NCBI GenBank assembly: GCA_019022495.1
Contig: JAFEKR010000008.1
Span: forward strand, 496,001-560,000
Source of the DNA: Epichloe hybrida
Lineage: Eukaryota > Ascomycota > Sordariomycetes > Hypocreales > Clavicipitaceae
DNA length: 64,000 nt
Reading direction: 5' to 3'
The notes under the pieces are model-generated. The model saw nothing but the letters and a program-made list of their open reading frames with translations. It was not told the DNA's origin and did not search any database. Each line of letters starts with the position of its first letter. The first letter of the stretch is position 1. The position numbers were made by a program, and so were the translations under genes. Shown piece by piece: positions 55,933-64,000 of the stretch.

Positions 55933-57311
55933 GGGGAGGCACCCCCTTCTTGTCAGCGGTAGACAAGCAGTGGGGGATTCTGTTCTCGGAGCATGGAGAG
56001 CCGACGAAGAGGTTGGGACAGGCCCTTCGTGGACTGGCCAACTACATGGTAAGAAAGATGGAAACAAAAAAAAAAAAAAAAAATTATATTTGACAACCGG
56101 ACGGCCCGGACGCCGGACGCCGGACACCGGGCGCCCTGCCCTGGCCTGCCCTGCCCTGCCCTGCCCTGCCCTGCCTGTATTCTTCTAACGGCCCAAGCCA
56201 GATTCGCGAATACGAACCACGCAGCTCGCTCGTCATCCCCCCCGGCAAGCTCTACGCCTTCTACAGACGGCACAGGCTCGAAAAGGAGCCCTTCCCCCTA
56301 GGCGCCATCTTCGACATGCGGTCCCGCCACGCCCTCCGCAGCCTCGAGCTCCTCTACCAAGACCTCTCGTGCGAGTACCACCTCATCCAGGACCAGGACC
56401 ACCACCGCACGAGGCCGTCCATCCCGGCCCTCACGCCAGCAGGTCTTCAGACATGGCTCACGAGCTTCATCCAGGCGTCCCCGGACACGGAATCCCTCCG
56501 CCTCTCCGGCATCCTCCTCGACGCGCCTCTCGACGCCGACACGTCCCTCTCCCATGGGCCCGGTGCCAAGCCCGAGCGCCTCCCGGCCCAGCTCCCCAGA
56601 TATCTCCTCCCGGCGCGCAGGAACGAGAGAGCGCACCGCGAGGTTGTCGTCGCGCTGCACGACTGGCACAGACGCATGGGAATCGCATCAGAGCCCCCCT
56701 CCCCATCATTCTCCCCCCGGAGCACATTCCTACACGATGCCCCCGGAGGAGGAGGAGGAGGAGGCCCTTCCTCCACGAGCACGACTTGGCCCCCCCCTCG
56801 TTCCCGCGAGGAAACATGCCTCGCCGAACCCGCCCCCCAGAGACTCGCCCCGCGAAGAAGCACCGAGCCCGCCAATACAGGCCGTCCTCGTCTCCGACAA
56901 CGCGAGAGATTCACCCGCCCCGAACACCCCCCCGAGGAGCGGGCGTCCCGGAAACCAGACCGAGAAAGCCAGGCCGGCAGCGGCCTTGTTGTCAAGACCC
57001 GCGGTCCCAGGGATTTGTCCCCCGAGCGAAGACCCCGCGCGAGCCGTCGCGATCGCGATCGGAGTCCCAAGGCAGGGCGAGGGGCAGCGGGGGCCGAGTC
57101 AAGAGATGCGCTGGGCAGAGAGACATGTACAAATAGACGGGAAGCTTCTCTTCGGCACGCGATACGAGACGCCGCCGACGAGGGGGGCGCCGCCTCCTCG
57201 ACACCCGATCGCTCGCCCGCGAGGGCCGAAAGCTATCGTTTTTTCCAGGGCAGAGGCTTGGGCCCCACGTATGATGAGTTCTGGAGGGAAAGAGGAATGA
57301 TGAGTGTGTGA
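55485..57311 (+). CDS. DUF7514-type protein with low-complexity tails
   Basis: Exons 55485-56048 and 56202-57311 encode 557 residues (intron GTAAGA/CCAG, phase 0). The only ordered part is about residues 155-235: PFLSAVDKQWGILFSEHGEPTKRLGQALRGLANYM / IREYEPRSSLVIPPGKLYAFYRRHRL and LELLYQDLSCEYHLIQ. It resembles the fungal DUF7514 domain, assigned from memory of the family. The N-terminus is Ser/Thr/His-rich with a run of 12 Thr coded by pure ACG repeats (55896-55931). The C-terminal half is Arg/Ser/Pro-rich and ends YRFFQGRGLGPTYDEFWRERGMM. The intron contains GGACGCC and CCCTG tandem repeats. Molecular function is unknown. Confidence 0.72.
55896..55931. repeat. (ACG)12 coding microsatellite
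   Basis: Twelve perfect ACG triplets inside the first exon of the DUF7514-type gene, coding poly-Thr. All codons are identical, which points to recent slippage rather than selection on the protein. Confidence 0.9.
56133..56176. repeat. CCCTG pentamer repeat in an intron
   Basis: CCCTG units, mostly perfect and five of them consecutive, run up to about 25 bp from the 3' splice site of the DUF7514-type gene. They follow GGACGCC/GGACACC units. Confidence 0.85.
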
Positions 57312-57979
57312 GGAGTCAGGACGCACCCTGAGTTGGTGGGACGGAACCTCTACTAATAAATGCGCATATATACATGCATACATGCATAACCTCTTTCTTG
57401 AATGCCCGTGGACGTGAAGACTGTTGCATATCGCAGCCTCACATCTTAGGCGTCACTTTTCCTTTGCCGCGTCAGACTGACGTGTGTTGCGTGTCTATAC
57501 GCCGTATTTATTTATTTCTTGTTCCGAAAAAAAAGGAAAAAAAAAAAAAAAGCTACGGCAGCCTGCCATGTACGTGGTATCAATAAGAAGATGCAATTGT
57601 CAGCCCCTTTCTCCCTCAAGGGCTTTCCTCGGCGATCAAAACACTCTTGCGCCTTGGCTTGTTTTCATCTAAACACAAAGGAGAGAATCAATCAAGGAAA
57701 AGTTTGTGCTATGCCTTTCGTGTCTCGTACAACATTTTGTTCAAAATAAATATGGAAAGAGGAAGAAGGAAATACCACATATGCAAGGGTGTCGTCAGTT
57801 TCTATTGAAAGCATGCGAGTGTTGCCAAATCATCAATCTCGTACAGTCAGTCGCTGGCTCGTGTCGATAATCGTCGTAAAATGAACATTAACGGCAAATT
57901 GAAAAAAAAAAAGAAAAAAAATGGAGGATGTTTTTCAAGTAGCCCGTCTGGTAGTGTGAATCAATGGAGGAGGGTCTTG
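57312..57979. other. Intergenic between two converging genes
   Basis: 668 bp of converging 3' flanks with A-rich runs (57527-57551, 57901-57919). No gene is supported. Confidence 0.4.
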
Positions 57980-59271
57980 TCATCGTGTAGGTGACCCCAA
58001 TTGTGGAGAGTCAAACCCCATGACGCTTGCGATATTGGCATGATGTGCCCGCTTGCGTTTGAGCGCTTGGTAATCATCTTTGAAAGTTGCTATACATCTC
58101 TGCAGTTCCTTGTCAGGGTGTGGTGGCATCTGTATCTCTACGGCTTTGAGACATATGCGTAGATGCTGCAACTCATCGTCATTTTCTTGAAGTTCTTGTT
58201 CCCTGGAAGTGAAGTGTGTTAATCAGTCAGGTTTGCAAAGTCAGAGTGAGGAGGATTCCAGAACGCACAAGTAAGTAATTCGGGTTTGCAAAAAGATGAT
58301 GCGCTGAGCAGCCCGCTCGGCTCGTTCGATGAGAAGTCCTTGGATATGCTTGCAACATGGTCAGCTTTCTATGGCCAAGAGACTTGAGCATTTCCTTTTC
58401 ACACCCTCTGGATAAAGAAATGACCAACCTCGGACTCTTCTTGACGAGCTTTGAGATTGTTCACCACGGCTGATAATTCGTCGTTGAGCTTGCCCATCTC
58501 TGCGATAATCTTCTTCGCTTGCGGAGCGCTCATTCCTTTCTTCTGGGGTGGTTCATCCTCTGGCTCACTCTCGGCCGCACGCTCTCTAAGCAGTGATGCC
58601 GAAAGGTCGGAAAAGCGTGATCTAAAAAGGGACGAGAGCGGTGATCCCAACGCAGACCCAACGTCGCTTCGAGCGGGACTGTCAGGGCTCGTTCGATATT
58701 CGAGATTCTTAGACTCGGGGGTCAACGTAGCACATGCGACCTTCTCCAATTGCTCAAGCTGATTACCCAGCATCAACTCATTCATGTTGCTGGGTCCATC
58801 ATACGTAAGACGCCGTGCCAGTTGGCTGAGCCGTCGTGCAATATCATGCCTTGCTGCGCGGGACGTCACGGCGTCGATGCCCTCGGGAGGCGTTGCGTGT
58901 GATAGCTCCCGCCGTAGAGGGCTGATACTGAATCCTGGGTTGGGGAAAGCTATGTTGGAAGCCACGCTCGGGCTGGTGGCATAGGGCGGCGGTGTGGAAG
59001 TTCCCCCATCAACAGGTTCACCTTTGTCGCTATGCGCCCTGCTGAGTGGTTGAGGAGAGGTGGGTTGGCTAGTTCTGTAATTCTGACTTCTGCTGTTGTT
59101 TCTGCTGCTGCAATGACTGCAAACACCATCATCGCTACTGCGACTAAAACTGCTTGTCGTGCTTCGGCGATCCGGCGCCGGGCTGTTGAGTTGACTTGGC
59201 TGATTATTGGGCGACGCGGTATACGGCGACGCGGTATACGGCGACGCTTTGCGTTCCTCTGCGTGTCCCAT
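57980..59271 (-). CDS. Unknown Ser/Pro-rich protein with C-terminal coiled coil
   Basis: Exons 59271-58429, 58348-58269 and 58202-57980 encode 381 residues. The phases agree (donors GTTGGT, GTGCGT; acceptors CAAG, CCAG). The N-terminal 140 residues are disordered (Ser, Pro, Asn) and begin with a PYTAS duplication coded by a 15-bp tandem. The middle has a conserved-looking block, HDIARRLSQLARRLTYDGPSNMNELMLGNQLEQLEKV. From about residue 240 to 350 the pattern is coiled coil (KKIIAEMGKLNDELSAVVNNLKARQEES, then HIQGLLIERAERAAQRIIFLQTRI, then EQELQENDDELQHLRI). No family is recognised. The three-exon model is supported because each exon continues the heptad pattern. It is the last gene before the AT-rich island. 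Confidence 0.65.
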
Positions 59272-59640
59272 GATGGTGGCGAATGGAGAAGGTCGTTGGG
59301 CTTTACTATCTCGGCGACTCTTGGTTCGTGTCGTGCAACGTACGTATGTTGAGGATCAACAACCTCTTCGTCACTCGTCTCTTTCGTTATCCGCGCCAGC
59401 GGTGCAGCGCATGAACATTTGCCCTACCCAGTCATTTGGTCAAGTCAGGCTTCACTCGACTCTCCAGACACCTGTCGCAAACGAAAATCGTCGTTCAAGG
59501 TAAGGAAGAAAACAATGTCGACCAAAAGATCGAACAAATTGTCCCAGCCACCCACGGAATTATCCTCTGCCCAACGAAGCCAACCAAGGCTCACCGACCT
59601 TCAGAGAGCCCGGGGGGGTTGAAGTGGTACCAAAATTGAT
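59272..59640. other. Promoter of the last gene up to the AT-rich boundary
   Basis: 369 bp of normal composition. It holds short overlapping frames without features. The 15-bp repeat GGCGACGCGGTATAC just inside the gene (59212-59245) is the only repeat nearby. Confidence 0.4.
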
Positions 59641-60659
59641 AGGGATAATGATAGTTGTATTCCTTCAGTCTATAGTCTAGCTAAGCCCTATATAATTATG
59701 TTTAACTATTACGTAAGCCATTATCTATCTTAATAGGCTAGCCTATTTTAAGATAGTGTTAACTATAACACTATAATTCTTCTAAAATACTATAAGCTAT
59801 TTACCTTCTTAATTATTATTCTCTATCCCTTGCTAATTCTATATCCCTTTCTCCGGATCCTAATTAGCTATATCCTATGTGTTTAGTCTTAGAGGTTATA
59901 GTCTTTCCTAGCGTAGGATATATATCTTTAGATTATTAATATAAATCTTCTAACCTTATCCTCCGCCTAAAGGTTTAATCTTATATAATACTAATAATAA
60001 CTTTCTCTTAATTATTAAAAGCTTTCCCTAGGTCTTATAGAACTTCCCTTTTAACTTATTCTCTTTATTAATTTTCTCCTATATAAGATTACTTACTTTA
60101 AACTATTATAGTAGCTTAGAAGAATCTCCCTTATTATTTACTTTTTAAGTTTAAACTAATTCCCTTCTCTTCTCCCTTAAATTAAAGTACTATAGATTTG
60201 TTTCTTAAACTAAGATAGGATTATTCCCTAATTCTAATAAGTCTATCTTATCTTAATTATTACTAACTCCTATGTGTTTAGTAAATAGATTAAATCCTAA
60301 TATTAATATTACTAGAGTTATCCCTATGCTTAATATAAATTAATTATTTAGAATAACTATAATGCTTAGAATAGCTTAGTTCTATAAATTAAGTAATACT
60401 CTGTCCCTTTTAACTGCTTACTTTATTAATTATTATTTTACTAGGCGGATATTTTATTTAGTAAGTCCTATAGAAGATAGATAAGAGATAGGTCTAAAAG
60501 TAACTATTATACTATGTTTTCCTGTGGTTAATTTAAAGTTTAGATTTTTAAAGTAGGATTTATTATTATAGTAGATTTCTCTTAGCTAGCTAAAAATAGA
60601 GCTCTAGTTTCTATCCTATATCTAGGTAACTAAATCTCTAGTAGCTTTATTATAGGATT

Positions 60660-60770
60660 AACTTAATGCAAACCTTGTTATATAATTAATAGCAATTAGC
60701 ATATATAAGTCTCTATTTTAAGCCTTAGGAGTAATAGGTCCGAGGTAATCTATTGTAACTAATGCCTATA
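60660..60770 (-). pseudogene. Gypsy integrase core remnant
   Basis: Minus-strand reading gives LVTIDYLGPITPKA, a stop, NRDLYMLIAINYITRFALS. This matches the integrase block usually written D(F/Y)xGP ... (I/V)DYFTR. The first catalytic Asp is kept (TIDYLGP), while the later Asp reads Asn (INYITR), a GAT-to-AAT change expected from RIP. Confidence 0.75.
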
Positions 60771-61669
60771 GTTCTAATATTATAATAGTTTTTAGAGCTA
60801 ATCTTAGTAACCTAGTTCTAGTTTGCTAGCAGATAAGATAAGATTAATAGTAAGACTTAATATCTTTTGCTCTATCTAGCTAGAAATACACCCTATAAAG
60901 CTTTTACATTGTAATAGTTAGGCTAAAGTGCCTTGCTGTATTATAAGCTTATTAAAGTTTTAGCAGGACCTCTTTAGAGATTATATATTTAGCTAAAGAT
61001 TTATTAAGTTCTAAATAATAAAGTTTTTAGTCTATAATTTAATATTTTAATACTTAATGCTAAACTAGTTTTTGTTATTTAGTTAGGATTATATAAGGAC
61101 TATAAATAATTAAAGTAAGAATCTCCCTATACTATTTGGAGTCTAACTATTCCTAAAGCTTAGTTTTAACTATCTCTAAAGTTTTATTATCTAATCTTTT
61201 TCCTTCTAGTATAATTATTGTGTTTATTAAAATTATTACTAGTTATTCTCCTATAGCTAGGGACATATTAACTCCTATTTTTCTCTTCACTTTATATAGA
61301 TTAGATCTAAGTTTCTCTAGTAGTTATAATATCCTGTCCGCGATCTTTATGATTTTTATTATATTAGGACGGTGTATATATTCTATATTTAACTCTTATA
61401 GAATGTCTACCTATTGAGCAACCTTCCTATAAACCTTAGAGAGGTTTGCTATTAAATTAATAATCCCTTTATAGTCTATGTATACCTTTAGTAAATAAGG
61501 TAAACTATTAACTAGCTATTGCGTCTCTTTTAATCTAATGATAATAGCTAATATTTCTTTTTCTAGTATTATATAGCGTTTTTCCGTGTCCCCTAATCTG
61601 TGTGATATTTATATAATAATTTAAACCTTTATGAAATTTAAGTCTGTAGCGCTTATGCTAGGTTCTATG

Positions 61670-61745
61670 TCTTCTAGCTAGAATAAAACTCCTCTAGTTC
61701 CTATGTCTAAAGCGTCTATTGCTAAATAAAACTATATCCCTAGCT
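61670..61745 (-). pseudogene. Gypsy RNase H remnant
   Basis: Minus-strand reading FYLAIDALDIGTRGVLF, preceded by stops at likely Trp positions. It aligns by eye with the DASxxGxGAVL strand of gypsy RNase H. Confidence 0.65.
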
Positions 61746-62199
61746 AGGCCTTAAAAGTAGTATTTACCTAAATGCTATAGTAAATCTAGAGTAAAGTGTT
61801 TTAAGCTTCTAGTATTTATTTAGGTTTCTCCTTTAGAACTTCTGCCCTCTAGACTAATAGCTTCCTAGATTTTATGACTTTCTAAACCTCTTAGAAAAAG
61901 ACTTTCTTAATGGTTAACACTAGATTTAATTTACTAGGGATAAACTTTCTTAAGAAGGGCGTTAGGTAAATTAGAACTAAGATTTTATTCTAGGTTTTTA
62001 GAGGCCACTATTAGAAGTGTCTTGCTAGGTTAGCGAATCTTTTATGATGTTTCCTTGCTAGTCTAATCTTTCTATCTTTAATAGAAAATCCTATATAGTT
62101 TACCTTTAACGCAAAGAGAGTTATCATACGTTTACTTAGTCTAATTAGTGCCTAGGTAATTCTTAGGAAGTAGCGTGTCTATAAGAAGTTAAAGTAATT

Positions 62200-62620
62200 T
62201 TCCTATGTTTTAGAACCTAAGTAGTGATTATCTATGTAAATAGAAAACAAGGTCTTAATGTCTTCTATGTATCCTAATATTAATTTGCTTTTAGATTTGT
62301 CTTTAAAGAATAGATGCCTAAAGGTGGTGTCTCTAAATCTAGCGTATGTTCCTAGTAACCTAGTTAATCCTTGTGCTATATTGTTGTAGTAATACATTCC
62401 ATTAGGGCCTAAGAAGGCTGTCTTATGTTTATTAGGTGGATAAATTCTAATTGCCTAGAATCTATTTAAAGCATTTGCTTGTGAGATTATTGTTAACCTT
62501 CTGTAATAAATTAAATCTAAATTAGCTTCTATATTGTGATAAGGATAAGCTGATTTAACTGTCTTGCTGTTTATATCGCGGTAATTATAAACCACTTAAA
62601 AATCCTTTCTAGGCTTTAGG
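62200..62620 (-). pseudogene. Gypsy reverse transcriptase remnant
   Basis: Minus-strand reading VVYNYRDINSKTVKSAYPYHNIE corresponds to the RT opening (DYRxLNxxTxxDxYPxPxID). KTAFLGPNGMYYYNNIAQGL follows, then TRLLGTYARFRDTTFRHLFF and YIEDIKTLFSIYIDNHYL. One internal TAG interrupts the frame near 62457. The YxDD-like site reads degenerate. Confidence 0.8.
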
Positions 62621-62960
62621 GTAAATATTATTAGGGCTACCTATTCTAAATCTCCCTAGTAAATAATACCTGCTTTCTCTATAGCTAGAAACACCTTCTT
62701 TAAAAACTCGTAATGCATTCCTAAGTACTAATATTGCTTCCTTTTCCTAGGCTAAGCGTTTAGAATTAAGGGAATATAGTGTTATAAAAGGTTAGTTATG
62801 CAAATATCTTTAAGCTTCTTAATAAAGCAATCTCTAAATATATAATATAGCCTTATAATTATTATCTATTATTTTACAGTCCTTGCATAGTCCCTAAGTG
62901 TAATATTAGACTAATTAAACTAAGAAACTATAGTTTTAGACGCTAAGTTTGCTAATAGTT

Positions 62961-63625
62961 AATTTATATGTAAATTCCAGAATCTTAAGGAATACCTCTT
63001 AATTTCCTAATTTCCTATATAAATATCTAATTTACCTAGTCTTGCACTATCTTATGTAGCTTTCTCCCTATTTATGTCATAAACTAGCGCCTAACTTACA
63101 ATATTTAAGTATATTACTAAGTCTATACTATAGTCCCCGCTATCTTTAGTTTCGCTAGTTAATTCCCTAATCTAGTTATTTATATAGTAATTCCTGATTT
63201 TTAAGGGGGAGGCCTTAATTTCCTTTTTTCCTATATAAATTAGGCATGGGGGATGTACTAGAGTGTATATAGCGTAATACTATCCTTTTCTTATAACTAA
63301 TCCCTCCTGCTTATATTGCTAACTACGCAAATACTAGTTTCTATCCCTAGTTTCTCTCACTAAACTTCTAATTATTATATTTATATAGTGATTTTTATTC
63401 TCTAAGGGGTAGACCTTAATTTTCGGGTTTCCTATATAAATTAAGTCGCTATTATGTCCTAGTGTGTTTACCTCTAGATCTTAAACCTTTAAAATGCCTA
63501 AGTCTAACGCATTATATAACCTATGTCTAACTTCTCTAGGTAAGACTTGATTTTCGTTATTTATATAGTAATTCTTACTTAGTAAGGGGGTACCCTTAAT
63601 TTTTAATTTTCCTATATAAATTAAG
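62961..63625 (-). repeat. Four spaced, decayed coding-type repeats
   Basis: Related blocks of about 70 bp start near 62961, 63175, 63375 and 63555, spaced 214, 200 and 180 bp. The top-strand pattern is TTATATAGTAATT, then AAGGGG, then CCTTAATTT, then TTTCCTATATAAATTA. On the minus strand each reads approximately LIYIGK-x-IK-x2-PL-x4-NYYINN, preserved across the copies. They lie upstream of RT in the gypsy element. Confidence 0.7.
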
Positions 63626-64000
63626 ACCTTACTATGTCTAGTGGCGTTTACCTTATATTTTTCCTATAGCATAGTACCACGCGTATCCCTTAGGATATTA
63701 AATAAGTTAAGATTATCTCCCCTATCTTAATCCTATTCTCTATCTATGTTAATCTTTATGCATTTCTTATTTCTTCCCTTATTAGTTTCCTCCTTATCTA
63801 AGTCTTCTAAATTATCTCTTATTAAGTCTTCCTAGGATAATCCTAATTCCTTACTACACTATACTTCTCCTATATCTTATTTAGAGTAGTTATAGCCTAT
63901 GTTTAAGGATAATTCCCTTTCCTATAATGCTTTGTGATGTTTAATCTAACTCTAAGTAATTATCTAATAGGCTAATATAGGTTTTAGTTAAGGGACGCTA

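Larger units (their letters stand above)
59641..64000 (-). mobile_element. Decayed, AT-rich (probably RIP-mutated) Ty3/gypsy retrotransposon
   Basis: Composition changes sharply at about 59,640 to a strongly AT- and TA-rich sequence without any gene-length frame. On the minus strand, Ty3/gypsy Pol signatures occur in order and are broken by stops: reverse transcriptase (about 62,620-62,200), RNase H (about 61,745-61,670) and integrase core (about 60,770-60,660). RT-RNaseH-IN is the gypsy order, and copia has IN first. Stops replace expected Trp or Gln codons (TAG for TGG or CAG), consistent with C-to-T change at CpA or its complement, the RIP signature. LTR ends were not found, and the element runs off the window. 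Confidence 0.85.

Noticed and set aside
62961..63625. CRISPR-like array
   Set aside because: Spacing is uneven, the repeats are about 70 bp and degenerate, and the context is a eukaryotic retroelement.
1..64000. tRNA, rRNA, telomere repeats or a secondary-metabolite cluster
   Set aside because: I looked for tRNA B-box-like arms, TTAGGG runs and PKS/NRPS/terpene signatures and saw none that hold up. A tRNA scan would settle the first.

Overview
The window is a 64 kb piece of a filamentous ascomycete nuclear genome, most likely Sordariomycetes and probably Hypocreales. The evidence is short spliceosomal introns (about 50-140 bp, GTATGT/GTACGT/GTGAGT donors, CTAAC-like branch points), high coding GC, a Dicer-2 of filamentous-fungal type, a cupredoxin-like secreted protein, a GPI-type aspartic protease, and an AT-rich, TpA-rich retrotransposon island at the right end that looks RIP-mutated. 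The genus cannot be named from sequence alone.

Layout. 0.2-12.1 kb: inositol/sugar MFS transporter (-), PTAR1-like prenyltransferase-alpha repeat protein (-), GET1 (+), a conserved membrane protein (+) with an awkward 5' end, RUD3-like golgin (-), NOP15-like RRM protein (-), SMN (+). A near-perfect 190 bp foldback element lies at 4.8-5.0 kb. 12.1-19.2 kb is gene-poor: secreted cupredoxin (+), SERF-like micro-gene (-), and an internally deleted Ty1/copia relic (-). 19.2-30.8 kb: aspartic protease (+), AVT-type vacuolar amino-acid transporter (+), a 36-residue zinc-ribbon micro-gene (+), RHO1 (-), mitochondrial ribosomal protein uL24m (+), urease accessory UreG (+). 31-38 kb: TSR1 (-) and UTP7 (+) on one divergent promoter, PTH2 (-) and a nicotinamide riboside kinase (+) on another. 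38-54 kb: Dicer-like 2 (-), RCC1-repeat protein (+), proteasome alpha-2 (-), RING-CH E3-like membrane protein (+), MNN10-type mannosyltransferase (+), sphingosine-1-phosphate lyase (+). 55-59.3 kb: a low-complexity DUF7514-type protein (+) and an unknown coiled-coil protein (-). From about 59.64 kb to the end the base composition changes abruptly. This stretch is the wreck of a Ty3/gypsy element on the minus strand, with RT, RNase H and integrase signatures in that order, all carrying stop codons.

How the genes fit together. Most are housekeeping genes and do not form a cluster. Themes that recur are ribosome biogenesis and translation (NOP15, TSR1, UTP7, uL24m, PTH2), secretory pathway and wall (GET1, RUD3, MNN10, RHO1, GPI protease, cupredoxin) and genome defence (DCL2 as RNA-silencing nuclease, plus RIP inferred from the right-hand island). 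I found no biosynthetic gene cluster, CRISPR array, tRNA or rRNA. The least conventional signals are the foldback element, a short TACGGAGTA motif family scattered between genes, coding-type repeats inside the decayed gypsy element, and an in-frame TAA near the start of the 5.3-6.5 kb gene.

Exon boundaries were assigned by hand from splice signals and reading-frame continuity. All multi-exon models given close in frame.
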